From assembly GCF_015864955.1 (NCBI RefSeq), contig NZ_JADYWE010000001.1, positions 62,001 to 126,000 of the forward strand: 64,000 bases of DNA. Direction: 5' to 3'. This document shows, one piece after another, positions 17,314 to 25,803 of the stretch. Origin of the DNA: Salinibacterium sp. NK8237 (lineage in GTDB: Bacteria; Actinomycetota; Actinomycetes; Actinomycetales; Microbacteriaceae). The stretch's first letter is position 1; each line of letters starts with the position of its first letter. Under the pieces are notes generated by a model. The model did no database searches and was not told the DNA's origin. It saw only the letters and a list, made by a program, of their open reading frames with translations. Both the position numbers and the translations under genes were made by a program.

Positions 17314-18516
17314 ATGGGTTTCATAAAAGCTTTCGCAGGGGCTATCGGCGGAACATTCGCTGACCAGTGGAAAGACTTCCTCACTCCGCCGGCTCATTTG
17401 GCTCCCACTGCGGCAATCTTCCCCGCGGTAGCGCAGGGCACAAATGCTGGTCGTGGCTCGAATACCAAGGGCTCCGAGCACATCATCACGAATGGCAGCC
17501 GCATCGTCGTGCCTGAGGGCTATGGACTGGTTACCTTCCAAGACGGACAACTCACCGGCTTCGTGGGTGAGCCTGGCGGATTCATTTTTACGTCAGAGGA
17601 TCAGAACGCTGAGTCGTTCTTTGCCGGCGACGGCATCATCAGTTCCACTGTCAAGACCTCCTGGGAGCGCTTTAAGTTCGGCGGTCAGCCGGGGTCACAG
17701 CAGCTTGCTTTTTACGTGAATCTCAAGGAGATCCCGAACAACAAGTTCGGCACGCAGTCGGAGATCTATTGGGATGACGCCTATCTCAATGCCCAGGTTG
17801 GCGCGATCACCCGCGGCAGTTACACCATCAAGATCGTCGATCCCATCCTTCTGGTGAAGAACTTTGTTCCGCTCACCTACCTTGGTCAGTCGCCGAAGGT
17901 GTTCGACTTCTCGGACCTCGACAATGATGCTGCCAGCCAACTCTTTAACGAAGTTGTGGGATCGCTCGCTGCAGCCTTCTCGTATTACACGAACGACCCC
18001 AGCAAGGGAAACCGCATCGCACGCATTCAGGGCGACGCCATCGGATTCGCGCAGTCGTTAAGCGCAGCCGTCGACGACGCTTACCAGTGGACGAGCGATC
18101 GCGGCCTCACCATTGAGAAGGTCGCGCTCCAATCGATCGAATACGACGAAGACACCCGCGCTCTGCTCAGCGACGTCAAGAAGGCGGATGCTCTTGGCGG
18201 TGCCCGCGGAAACTCGTTCATGCAGCAGGCAGCAGCCCGAGGCTTCGAAGCCGCAGGGTCGAACGAGGGCGGCGGCGGGGGAGGCGCAGGAATGGCTTTC
18301 CTCGGCATGGGGATGAACGCAACCGGTGGTGCCGCCGCTGGCTTCCAGCAGCCGAACGCGGCTCCGCAGCAGCAGGCAGCTCCTGCAGCCGCACCGGCCG
18401 CTCCCGCAGCTGACGATCCCATGGCGAAGCTGCAACAGTTCAAGACCATGCTCGATCAGGGACTGATCACGGAAGCCGATTACGAAGCGGCTAAAGCTAA
18501 AGTCCTCGGGTTGTAG
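17314..18516 (+). CDS. SPFH-domain protein, YdjI-like, with SHOCT tail
   Basis: 400 aa. The N-terminal region GSEHIITNGSRIVVPEGYGL begins an SPFH/virion-core-like domain (to about residue 290). A Gly/Ala/Pro/Gln-rich linker follows, and then a C-terminal SHOCT motif, DPMAKLQQFKTMLDQGLITE. It resembles Bacillus YdjI, which is recruited to the membrane by YdjG/YdjH during envelope stress. The two downstream genes here encode proteins of exactly those types. Confidence 0.82.
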   Translation: MGFIKAFAGAIGGTFADQWKDFLTPPAHLAPTAAIFPAVAQGTNAGRGSNTKGSEHIITNGSRIVVPEGYGLVTFQDGQLTGFVGEPGGFIFTSEDQNAESFFAGDGIISSTVKTSWERFKFGGQPGSQQLAFYVNLKEIPNNKFGTQSEIYWDDAYLNAQVGAITRGSYTIKIVDPILLVKNFVPLTYLGQSPKVFDFSDLDNDAASQLFNEVVGSLAAAFSYYTNDPSKGNRIARIQGDAIGFAQSLSAAVDDAYQWTSDRGLTIEKVALQSIEYDEDTRALLSDVKKADALGGARGNSFMQQAAARGFEAAGSNEGGGGGGAGMAFLGMGMNATGGAAAGFQQPNAAPQQQAAPAAAPAAPAADDPMAKLQQFKTMLDQGLITEADYEAAKAKVLGL

Positions 18517-18522
18517 TCCGCC

Positions 18523-19746
18523 ATGCCGATGGATGCTGTCGAACCCGATACTCCGCCGCCGGCCACCACCGACGACGCACCTCGCGTCATCAACACCGAC
18601 GATGGTGCAAAGGATGGACTCGCAAAGTGTGCTCGGTGTGGTGCCACCGAGATCTCGCTCAACGTAGCCACGGGCAACTTGCGGTGTGGGTTTTGCCGTT
18701 TTGAATGGTCTACTGACAATGCCATCGAGGCATTCAATCTCAACGGTGACATCGCCACATTGACGGGGCTCCTCGTCGGTTCGGGTTCGAGTGACATTGT
18801 GCCCTCCACCGAAGAAATCCTGACCTTCAAATGCAGTGCGTGTGGCGCAGAAGTGGTGATCGATACCAACACGAGCACGCAAGCTCGCTGCCATTGGTGC
18901 CGCAACACGCTGTCGATGAATCAGCAGGTTCCCAACGGCGCCGTTCCCGACATGATTCTGCCTTTCAAGGTCGAGAAGTCGACGGCGGTAGAAAAGATTG
19001 CCCACTTCGTGGGCAAGCGGAAGTTCTTCGCGCATCCGACCTTTAGAGCGGAGTTCAATGCCGAAAACGTGATGGGCGTCTATTTGCCGTACATGGTCGT
19101 GGATATCAATGCTCACGCCAAGTTGAGCGGGCAAGGCGAACATCAAACGCGTTCCTACACGGTTAAGGTAGGGGACTCAACGCAGCAACGCTATGACGCA
19201 GATCTCTACGATGTGGCGCGTGAATTCGACATTCACGTGAATGATCTGACCGTGGAATCTTCTAGCGATCGTCTCGACCAGAACACGGCCGTGAACTCGA
19301 ACAACATCATCAATACGATCATGCCGTTCGACGTCGAGAACTCTGTGCGGTACGACTCCAACTACCTCGCTGGATTCACCTCAGAGCGTCGCGACAGCAA
19401 TTTGGATCAGCTTGAGCCTCTCGCCCACACGCAGGCGGAAGATATCACTCGGCATCGGGTCAACGACACCTTGAAGTTCTACGATCGCGGCGTGCGTTGG
19501 GCTGCTGAAGAAGTGGAGGTGCGCGGTCAGCGCTGGGTTTCGGCCTACTTGCCCGTATGGCTTTATAGCTATCAGCAGCGCAAGTCGAACGGCAAGACGT
19601 TCCTGCACTACGTCGCGGTGAATGCACGAACGGGAGAGACGATGGGAAGCATTCCGTTGCACCAGAGCAAGTTGTTGCTGGTCTCCGGCGTCGTGCAGCT
19701 TGTCGGCACCGTAATCGGTCTTGTACTTGTGGCGGTGGGAGTCTGA
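18523..19746 (+). CDS. Zinc-ribbon protein with C-terminal membrane helix, YdjG-like
   Basis: 407 aa (ATG at 18523 or 18529). It has two TFIIB-type zinc ribbons: Cys36/39/55/58 (KCARCG and RCGFC) and Cys104/107/123/126 (KCSACG and RCHWC). A large middle domain containing MILPFKVEKSTAVEKI and YLPYMVVDI follows, then a C-terminal hydrophobic helix LLLVSGVVQLVGTVIGLVLV. The family is related to the B. subtilis YdjG membrane partner of the SPFH protein. It starts 6 nt after the SPFH gene stop and overlaps the next gene (TGATG). Confidence 0.82.
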   Translation: MPMDAVEPDTPPPATTDDAPRVINTDDGAKDGLAKCARCGATEISLNVATGNLRCGFCRFEWSTDNAIEAFNLNGDIATLTGLLVGSGSSDIVPSTEEILTFKCSACGAEVVIDTNTSTQARCHWCRNTLSMNQQVPNGAVPDMILPFKVEKSTAVEKIAHFVGKRKFFAHPTFRAEFNAENVMGVYLPYMVVDINAHAKLSGQGEHQTRSYTVKVGDSTQQRYDADLYDVAREFDIHVNDLTVESSSDRLDQNTAVNSNNIINTIMPFDVENSVRYDSNYLAGFTSERRDSNLDQLEPLAHTQAEDITRHRVNDTLKFYDRGVRWAAEEVEVRGQRWVSAYLPVWLYSYQQRKSNGKTFLHYVAVNARTGETMGSIPLHQSKLLLVSGVVQLVGTVIGLVLVAVGV

Positions 19747-20078
19747 TGCTGAATCTCACCCTCTGGGCCACCGAGAGCGGCCAGATAATCGCTGCAGGAT
19801 CATCGGATGATGACTCGGGCGGGCTTGGGCTAGTTTTCTTGCTTTCTGGCTTCGTCTTCTATTCCGCCATCTACTTTCGCTATCGCAACACAGACAAGCG
19901 GCATGGTCACGAGTCTGAGACAGAAGCGACGCTGGTGAACATGCAGGAACACGACGAGTTCGTGAAAGCTCGAAAGGGCCTGAGTAACCGTCGGATGTCC
20001 GGTGCAAACAACACGGCCGTGCGTGGCGCGAGCAACAAGGCCGCCACGGGCATTATGAGCAAGTTCAAGCTGATGTAA
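19746..20078 (+). CDS. Small membrane protein, YdjH-like third gene of the SPFH set
   Basis: 110 aa. It has one strong transmembrane segment (about residues 26-44, LGLVFLLSGFVFYSAIYFRY) followed by a basic cytoplasmic tail with several Arg/Lys clusters. The start codon overlaps the stop of the zinc-ribbon gene, so translation is coupled. Position and topology fit the third partner of the YdjG-YdjH-YdjI assembly; sequence similarity alone would be too weak to say so. Confidence 0.7.
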   Translation: MLNLTLWATESGQIIAAGSSDDDSGGLGLVFLLSGFVFYSAIYFRYRNTDKRHGHESETEATLVNMQEHDEFVKARKGLSNRRMSGANNTAVRGASNKAATGIMSKFKLM

Positions 20079-20100
20079 CGCTCGTGCCAGAACCGAAGCG

Positions 20101-20136
20101 CCAGTGGGCGGGGCTGTTTCTTAGCCCTGCCCCTGG
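20101..20136. terminator. Terminator between convergent operons
   Basis: GC-rich stem 20106-20115 against 20123-20132 (one G-T pair), extended by CCAG/CTGG outside a single bulged T. It separates the YdjH-like gene from the convergent RimB-like gene, whose stop codon lies in the loop and right arm. Confidence 0.65.
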
Positions 20137-20624
20137 TTGCGTCGTCGCGTGACACGGGGCGGGCGGCCGCCGAGAAATGACTTCCCTGAGTCAACGAGAA
20201 ACTCTTGGCTGAGCGCTTCGCGGCCGACGAGCATCCGGAAGCCCATTTCGTCGCGATTAGTGAGCGTGGTTTCGGCGGTGACGGTGTGGCCGCAGAGCAC
20301 GACGTCGATGAGGATAACGATGCGATCTTCGCGGTGTCCCGAAGAGCTGCGCACGGTGCGACGGTCGTGGATGGCGCATTCGACTACCGCGTCGTCCTTG
20401 GGTGAGCGCTGCCACGGACGCACTCGAAAGCGCACCCATTCGCTGCCGTCGGGGCGCACGAATTCTTCGATATCGTCGGCATGAAGGGCAGAACTCTGCG
20501 CGCCAGTATCGAGTTTTGCTTTAATCCACGGCACGCCAAGATCGGGTAGGGAAACCCACTCACGCCAGCCTGCGATCGTGTTTGAATGGGTGGGCTCTAT
20601 CACCCCCTTATCTTGGCAGGTCAT
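20121..20624 (-). CDS. RimB-like retropepsin-type protease (PF05618, 'ATP-dependent zinc protease')
   Basis: 167 aa from the ATG at 20624. The family begins at IAGWREWVSLPDLGVPWIKA, followed by the aspartic-protease-like KLDTGAQSSALHADDIEEF with Asp39. Later come VVECAIHDRRTVRSSSGHRE and ETTLTNRDEMGFRMLVGREAL. Pseudomonas RimB, of this family, trims the glutamate tail that RimK adds to ribosomal protein S6. It is divergent from RimK with almost no gap, so the start may be further in (GTG at 20603). Confidence 0.78.
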   Translation of the reverse strand: MTCQDKGVIEPTHSNTIAGWREWVSLPDLGVPWIKAKLDTGAQSSALHADDIEEFVRPDGSEWVRFRVRPWQRSPKDDAVVECAIHDRRTVRSSSGHREDRIVILIDVVLCGHTVTAETTLTNRDEMGFRMLVGREALSQEFLVDSGKSFLGGRPPRVTRRRNQGQG

Positions 20625-20627
20625 TCG

Positions 20628-21818
20628 ATGAAACTCGCTATCCTCTCCCGTGCGCCGCAGGCGTATTCCACTGTGCGACTTCGGGCGGCCGCTGAGCAGC
20701 GTGGGCATACGGTGAAGGTTCTCAACACTTTGCGCTTCGCAATCGACCTCACGGGCGAGGAACCCGATCTGCAATATCGCGGCAAATTGCTCTCGGACTA
20801 TGACGCCATCCTGCCCCGCATCGGCAACTCCATCACCTACTTCGGCACCGCTGTCGTTCGCCAGTTTGAGCAGATGGATGTCTACACACCCAACACCTCG
20901 AGCGGAATCACGAACTCGCGCGACAAACTCCGGGCCACCCAGATTCTTTCTCGCCACGACATCGCAATGCCGGCGACCACCTTTGTGCACAACCGGGCGG
21001 ATGTCGAGATGGCCATTGAGCGCGTCGGCGGTGCGCCCGTCGTCATCAAGCTGCTCGAGGGCACGCAGGGCATTGGCGTGATCCTGGCTCCGGACACTCA
21101 GGTTGCCAAGGCGATCATCGAGACCCTGCATTCGACGAAACAGAACGTGCTGATTCAGAGCTTCATCTCTGAGAGCAAGGGCCGCGACATCCGCGCCCTC
21201 GTTGTCGGTGATCGAGTAGTCGCGGCGATGCGTCGCATTGCGGTGGGTGACGAGTTCCGGTCGAACGTGCACCGCGGCGGCAACGTCGAAGCCGTTGAGC
21301 TCACCCCCGAATACCACCGGGCCGCCGTCAAAGCCGCGCAAATCATGGGATTGCGGGTTGCTGGCGTTGACATGCTTGAGGGCAAAGACGGCCCGCTCGT
21401 GATGGAGGTCAATTCGTCGCCCGGGCTCGAAGGCATTGAACGCGCAACTGGGTTGGATGTCGCGGGCGCGATCATTGACTACATCGCCAACCAGGTGGCG
21501 TTCCCTGAGATCGATGTTCGCCAGCGTCTCAGCGTGTCAACCGGGTATGGCGTCGCTGAAATCGTTGTGGGCAGCGACGCGGATTTTGTGGGCAAGCAGC
21601 TCGGCGAATCGGGTCTCGGTGAGAAAGACATCACGGTGCTCACCCTGCACCGCGGTTCTAACGTCGTGCCGAACCCTCGCCGCAGCACCGTTCTCGAATC
21701 AAACGACCGCTTGCTATGTTTCGGCAAGCTTGAAGAAATGCGCGCAATGATCCCGGCACGTCGCCGCCGTCGCGCGAAGGTGCGCAAGCTTCCGCCTCAG
21801 CCGGTCGCCGAAGACTAG
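20628..21818 (+). CDS. rimK: RimK-type ATP-grasp glutamate ligase with C-terminal TrkA-C/RCK-like domain
   Basis: 396 aa from the ATG at 20628, preceded by GGCAGG. Residues 1-290 are RimK-like: MKLAILSRAPQAYSTVRL, PRIGNSITYFGTAVVRQFE, VVIKLLEGTQGIGVIL and MEVNSSPGLEGIE. It ligates glutamate to the C-terminus of ribosomal protein S6. Standard RimK stops near 300 aa. Here about 95 more residues (GVAEIVVGSDADFVGKQLGE through RLLCFGKLEEM) match the regulatory RCK_C/TrkA_C fold, which binds small ligands in ion-channel regulators. The likely partner protease is encoded divergently. Confidence 0.85.
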   Translation: MKLAILSRAPQAYSTVRLRAAAEQRGHTVKVLNTLRFAIDLTGEEPDLQYRGKLLSDYDAILPRIGNSITYFGTAVVRQFEQMDVYTPNTSSGITNSRDKLRATQILSRHDIAMPATTFVHNRADVEMAIERVGGAPVVIKLLEGTQGIGVILAPDTQVAKAIIETLHSTKQNVLIQSFISESKGRDIRALVVGDRVVAAMRRIAVGDEFRSNVHRGGNVEAVELTPEYHRAAVKAAQIMGLRVAGVDMLEGKDGPLVMEVNSSPGLEGIERATGLDVAGAIIDYIANQVAFPEIDVRQRLSVSTGYGVAEIVVGSDADFVGKQLGESGLGEKDITVLTLHRGSNVVPNPRRSTVLESNDRLLCFGKLEEMRAMIPARRRRRAKVRKLPPQPVAED

Positions 21819-21820
21819 AC

Positions 21821-22252
21821 GTGGGCGAGATCGACGATCTTCCCGTGAGTGAATTCGCGTTCCCGGGAGCGCTTCGCGACACCCTCGTGGCCGCGATTTT
21901 GGAGGGAGAGAAGACTTCGACGTCGTCCACACTCATCGAATACGAAATTGAGAAAGAACCGCTGCCGGTTGTCGGTCAGCGCTATGCCCTCGTCGACTCC
22001 GACAACAAACGAGTCGCGGTGCTTGAAGTGAGCGACGTTCAGCAGGTTCGACTGGTCGACGTGCCGTGGGAGCATGCGCGTGACGAAGGCGAAGGGTACA
22101 AATCGGTAGCGCAGTGGCGCGCGGGTCACGAAGCGTATTGGCACGGTGACGCTATGCGCTCATTTCTCGGCGATCCGACGTTTACCGTTACTGACGAGAC
22201 CATCGTCGTGCTCGAGCGCTTTGTGGTCGTCTCTCGCGTGGCTGCAGCATGA
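21821..22252 (+). CDS. ASCH-domain protein
   Basis: 143 aa from the GTG at 21821, 2 nt after the rimK stop. It shows the ASCH core: FPGALRDTLVAAILEGEKTSTSST (turn-rich RNA-binding-like loop), GQRYALVDSDNKRVAVLEV, and DVPWEHARDEGEGYKSVAQW with the acidic patch. ASCH proteins are small RNA-binding or amide-hydrolase-like domains; the substrate is unknown. The last 4 nt overlap the next start (ATGA). Being joined to rimK suggests a translation-related role, by inference. Confidence 0.8.
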   Translation: MGEIDDLPVSEFAFPGALRDTLVAAILEGEKTSTSSTLIEYEIEKEPLPVVGQRYALVDSDNKRVAVLEVSDVQQVRLVDVPWEHARDEGEGYKSVAQWRAGHEAYWHGDAMRSFLGDPTFTVTDETIVVLERFVVVSRVAAA

Positions 22253-23100
22253 GGCACGTGATCGCGGGCATCTATCGTGCTCGCGTGGTGATCATGTACG
22301 TCTCGGTTATGACCATTTTTGTGGGAACCGTTGGCGCTCAAATGATTCCAATAACCCCGGTGAAAGCGGTGTTCACGCTGCTGCCGTTGGCAGGAATCGT
22401 GGGGATGCTGTTGGTGCTCGCTGTACTCGTTCCTGGCCTCAAGCTCGTACCCAGTCGCGAGCCGATAACTGTTTTGGCTCCCGTAACGGGGCGATGGTCC
22501 GCGCTGAATAGCCCCGCGACGCGGGTGCCCAGCCACGGCGTTCGAGCCTACGGTCAAACCTACGCAGTCGACCTCGTTTTCGATCCGAAGAAACGAGCCC
22601 GACCCGCCTTCGATACGGGAATAGCTCTGCGGTATCCGAATGAGTACCCGGCGTTCGGCGAGCCCGTTCGAGCAATGATCGACGGCGTCGTCGTGCACGC
22701 TAGTGACTCGCAGCGTGATCATCGCGCTCGGTCCTCGGTGCTCGGTTACATCTACATGCTGATGGAAGGCACGATTCGAGAGATCGGTGGCCCTCACCTC
22801 ATCATCGGCAACCACATCACCATTCGCGGCGAGGATGGTGTGTACGCCCTTATTGCTCACGTGAAGCAGCACTCGGCGCTCGTCGAGGTCGGCGACGCTG
22901 TCGTGGCAGGCCAGACCATCGGCGCGTGTGGTAACTCGGGAAACTCCAGCGAACCGCACGTTCATGCTCAGTTGATGGATCGGGCCTCGGCGTGGACAGG
23001 CCACGGATTGCCGATGGTCTTCGCTGACATCATCGTTGGTGACGAGAACGAATCAGGCGACGCGATGCCGGCAGACAACGAGCACATCATCGCTCGTTAG
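22249..23100 (+). CDS. M23-type peptidoglycan peptidase-like membrane protein
   Basis: 283 aa. Two N-terminal hydrophobic segments (about 11-32 and 39-62) anchor it. The LytM/M23 domain follows: HGVRAYGQTYAVDLVF (candidate first metal ligands), FGEPVRAMIDGVVVHA, IRGEDGVYALIAHVKQHSAL and GNSGNSSEPHVHAQL with the HxH ligand pair. The first HxxxD is not canonical (H and D are spaced more widely), so activity is uncertain. Its stop overlaps that of the convergent ATPase gene by a few bases. Confidence 0.78.
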   Translation: MRHVIAGIYRARVVIMYVSVMTIFVGTVGAQMIPITPVKAVFTLLPLAGIVGMLLVLAVLVPGLKLVPSREPITVLAPVTGRWSALNSPATRVPSHGVRAYGQTYAVDLVFDPKKRARPAFDTGIALRYPNEYPAFGEPVRAMIDGVVVHASDSQRDHRARSSVLGYIYMLMEGTIREIGGPHLIIGNHITIRGEDGVYALIAHVKQHSALVEVGDAVVAGQTIGACGNSGNSSEPHVHAQLMDRASAWTGHGLPMVFADIIVGDENESGDAMPADNEHIIAR

Positions 23101-23618
23101 GGGGTGACGGCCTGCACGACCTTCGCAGCGACATGCTCAGGAGTAATATCCGTGGTGTCGATGACTACGGTTGTGGCGCGAAGCCATGGAGTCGCCGTCT
23201 CGTACGAGTCGATGTGGTTCAGTCTCCATTCTCTAGCGCCCGTTGTGAACTCGTCGTTAGTGATGCGTCGTTCGAGCTCCTCTTTCGCCGTGTGCAATGT
23301 AACCGAACGGCAGTCGAGGCCTGCAGCGGCGAGTCCGGACCGCAGTTCATCCCAGTACCGTTCGACCAACACTGACTGCGGAACAATCACATCGCTCTCG
23401 AAATAATCCGATACCTCTTTGATCGCCGCAATAGTCAAGCGTCGCCAGGGACCAAGTTCTTGAAAGTCGCCGTCGGGAAGAGCGCCGCCGAGAGCGTGCC
23501 GCAGCATGAAACCAATTTCCTCGGGATCAAAGACGACTGCAGCCGGGAGCGCCTTTTGCAATTCGAGGACGGTCGTTGTCTTGCCAGCGCCAAAGGGTCC
23601 ATTGAGCCAAATGATCAT
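23097..23618 (-). CDS. TmrB-like P-loop ATP-binding protein
   Basis: 173 aa. The start MIIWLNGPFGAGKTTTVLEL holds the Walker A loop and, together with VFDPEEIGFMLRHAL, closely resembles B. subtilis TmrB. TmrB binds ATP at the membrane and confers resistance to tunicamycin. The FDPEEIGF and FQELGPWRRLT signatures match the group. Whether this protein has the same role is an inference; the drug-binding part is not obvious. Confidence 0.75.
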   Translation of the reverse strand: MIIWLNGPFGAGKTTTVLELQKALPAAVVFDPEEIGFMLRHALGGALPDGDFQELGPWRRLTIAAIKEVSDYFESDVIVPQSVLVERYWDELRSGLAAAGLDCRSVTLHTAKEELERRITNDEFTTGAREWRLNHIDSYETATPWLRATTVVIDTTDITPEHVAAKVVQAVTP

Positions 23619-23646
23619 GAGGGAACCTTACGACAGCAATGGGGTG

Positions 23647-24753
23647 TTAGCCCTTGATTGCCTGAGCCCAGCTCACCCGGCTTCCCACCTTCAGCAGTGA
23701 GTTGTTGTAGATGCGCGAGCCCAGAAGAATGGCGAGCCCGGCCGTGATGACGAGTATCGCGAGGGAAATCAGTGGCTCCCACCATTCGGCGGTTCCGAGG
23801 AAGAGGCGCATCGGCATCCCCACCGGTGCCGAGAACGGCACGTACGACATGATCGTCAGAGCGACGGGGTTGTCGTGCAGGAAGATGATTGCGAAGTACG
23901 GCAACATAATGAGCATCGTCACGGGCGTCATCGTTGTTCCCAGATCTTCTTGACGGGACACCATGGCACCAACAGCGGCGAACAGAGCCGCGAGCAGAAT
24001 AAAGCCGATGATGAAGAACCCGACGAACCACAGCAGCGGTGCGCCCAAAAGTGCCAGCAGCTCAGCCTGGCCGGTGACCGAAAGGCCGACGATCGCCAGC
24101 ACCGCGATCGCGATGATTTGAGCAAAGGCCAGAAGCGAGTTGCCGATGACTTTGCCGGCCATGAGCGCCGAAACGGGCACTGCCGACATCAGAATCTCCA
24201 CGATGCGCGTCTGCTTTTCTTCCACAACGCTCTGCGCGATCATCGGGCCAAACGTCATGCCCGAAGCGAAGAAGATGATGCCGAAGCCGAACGCAGCGAG
24301 ATAGCTCAGAAGGTAGCTCGTGTCGCTCGGGTCGAGGAGGATCAGCTTCGGGCTCACACTGAGCCCCTGCATGAGCGACGACGGCGCATCGCTTGCGGCT
24401 ATGACGGTAACGGGAATCGTGGAGCCTTCCTCCGACGGCACGACCGCAGCATCCACGGTTCCCTCGGTGACGAGGGCTTCAGCTTCAGTGCGGTTGTCCA
24501 CGACCGTAATCTCGAGTCCGGGGATGTTCGAGAGTTCGGACGACACCGAACTGACAACGGCCACCGGTGTGGTTGAGACGCTCTTCGACATGATTCCGCC
24601 GGCAATCACTCCGCCAAGAACGAGAAGGAGCAGGATGCCGGTGGTGATGAGAAAACTTTTAGAGCGCAGTCGTGTGGTGATTTCTCGTTCGGCCACAAGC
24701 GCAACCGAGTGCGCAAAGCGGGGGGAGCGGCGGTCAGCAGTAGTGGCGTTCAT
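23647..24753 (-). CDS. ABC-2 type exporter permease (NatB-like)
   Basis: 368 aa. An N-terminal helix after RLRSKSFLITTGILLLLVLG is followed by an extracytoplasmic domain (about 55-165). Five or six helices then lie in the C-terminal half (LAAFGFGIIFFASGMTFGPM, VEEKQTRIVEILMSAVPVSALMAGKVIG and so on). VEEKQTRIVEILMS is the coupling-helix signature of the NatB/ABC2 permeases. Its start codon overlaps the ATPase stop by 1 nt. Confidence 0.88.
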   Translation of the reverse strand: MNATTADRRSPRFAHSVALVAEREITTRLRSKSFLITTGILLLLVLGGVIAGGIMSKSVSTTPVAVVSSVSSELSNIPGLEITVVDNRTEAEALVTEGTVDAAVVPSEEGSTIPVTVIAASDAPSSLMQGLSVSPKLILLDPSDTSYLLSYLAAFGFGIIFFASGMTFGPMIAQSVVEEKQTRIVEILMSAVPVSALMAGKVIGNSLLAFAQIIAIAVLAIVGLSVTGQAELLALLGAPLLWFVGFFIIGFILLAALFAAVGAMVSRQEDLGTTMTPVTMLIMLPYFAIIFLHDNPVALTIMSYVPFSAPVGMPMRLFLGTAEWWEPLISLAILVITAGLAILLGSRIYNNSLLKVGSRVSWAQAIKG

Positions 24754-25634
24754 TAGATGACCTCTCGGAAGATTTGGGCGAGGGATGCGCGCTGAGGCGA
24801 AAACGACGTGACGTCGCCGTCGGCGAGTGCCCGTCGTAAGACGCGCTGCGCCGCGGCGGGCTCGACAGCATCGAAAGTGGCGTGGCCGCCATCGAGCTCG
24901 ACCACTGTGATGTCGGGTTCGCCGCGAAGCCAGCCGAGGTCGCTACTGCACGCGATGGCGTAGCGCGGTGCCGAGTGTAGGGTGCGCAAAGCTTCGCGTT
25001 CTCCGGATGCCCGGATGCTGCCATCCGCAATGATGACTAGGTCGTCGCAGAGCCGCTCGACGATTTCGAGTTGGTGCGAGGAGAACAACACCGATGCGCC
25101 GGATGCCGCGCGCTGCTTGAGCGCCTCTACGACTGTGTCGACGGCGAGGGGATCCAACCCCGAGAACGGCTCATCGAGCACGAGTACTTCAGGCTCATGC
25201 ACGAGAGATGCTGCGATTTGCGCGCGCTGCTGATTTCCGAGCGAGAGGCTCTCGAGGGTGGAATCGCGACGCTCACCGAGGCCGAGTTCCTCAAGCAGGC
25301 TGTCAGCGTTGCGGCCAGCCGCGGCCTGCGTGAAGCCATGGAGCCGAGCGAGATAGACGAGCTGCTCCCGCACCTTCATCTTCGGGTACAGCCCACGTTC
25401 TTCGGGCATGTAGCCGAAACGACGCCGTTGTTCTGTACCCAGAGGTTTGCCGTCGAGGTGAATCTCACCGGCATCCGCATTGAGAACGCCCAACAGGATG
25501 CGCATGGTCGTCGTTTTGCCCGCGCCGTTGCCACCAACGAAACCCGTCATGCGCCCATCGCGCACGGCAAAGGTCACCCCGTCGAGTGCAGGGCGCACCC
25601 CGAAGCTCTTGGTGATGTTGTCGAGTTGGAGCAC
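24753..25634 (-). CDS. ABC exporter ATPase (NatA-like) with DUF4162 C-terminus
   Basis: 293 aa. Walker A is GGNGAGKTT (residues 34-42), the signature loop is LSLGNQQRAQIAASL, Walker B is EVLVLDEPFSGLDP and the switch His is in FSSHQLEIVERLCDDL. The last 80 residues (IACSSDLGWLRGEPDITVVELDGGHATF...) are the DUF4162 domain found on Na+/drug exporters of the NatA type. It partners the adjacent permease; the substrate could be sodium or a toxic organic ion. Confidence 0.9.
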   Translation of the reverse strand: MLQLDNITKSFGVRPALDGVTFAVRDGRMTGFVGGNGAGKTTTMRILLGVLNADAGEIHLDGKPLGTEQRRRFGYMPEERGLYPKMKVREQLVYLARLHGFTQAAAGRNADSLLEELGLGERRDSTLESLSLGNQQRAQIAASLVHEPEVLVLDEPFSGLDPLAVDTVVEALKQRAASGASVLFSSHQLEIVERLCDDLVIIADGSIRASGEREALRTLHSAPRYAIACSSDLGWLRGEPDITVVELDGGHATFDAVEPAAAQRVLRRALADGDVTSFSPQRASLAQIFREVI

Positions 25635-25803
25635 CAGTACCGCCTTTATCCACAGAAAAACTAACTACCGACCACGCTAGCCACTCGCAGGACTGAGAGG
25701 TGCTCCCTCGCGGTGCTTCATCGCACCGAGTTGCTTGATCTCAGCGACACCGCGCGTGATCTTCTCTTGCAGACTGCAGACTGCAGACTGCTGCAGTGCT
25801 GCG

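Noticed and set aside
18058..19146. 362-aa reading frame antisense to the SPFH and zinc-ribbon genes
   Set aside because: It spans two real genes in the other direction, both with clear domains and coupled junctions.
25646..25654. Exact DnaA-box sequence TTATCCACA upstream of the ABC ATPase gene
   Set aside because: A single 9-mer match is expected about once per 130 kb of one strand by chance. No further boxes, AT-rich unwinding region or dnaA/dnaN genes are nearby, so it is not an origin.
25769..25789. Three tandem copies of GCAGACT, briefly considered as the start of a repeat array
   Set aside because: Only three 7-bp copies with no spacers and no cas genes. It is a minor slippage repeat in an intergenic region, not a CRISPR.
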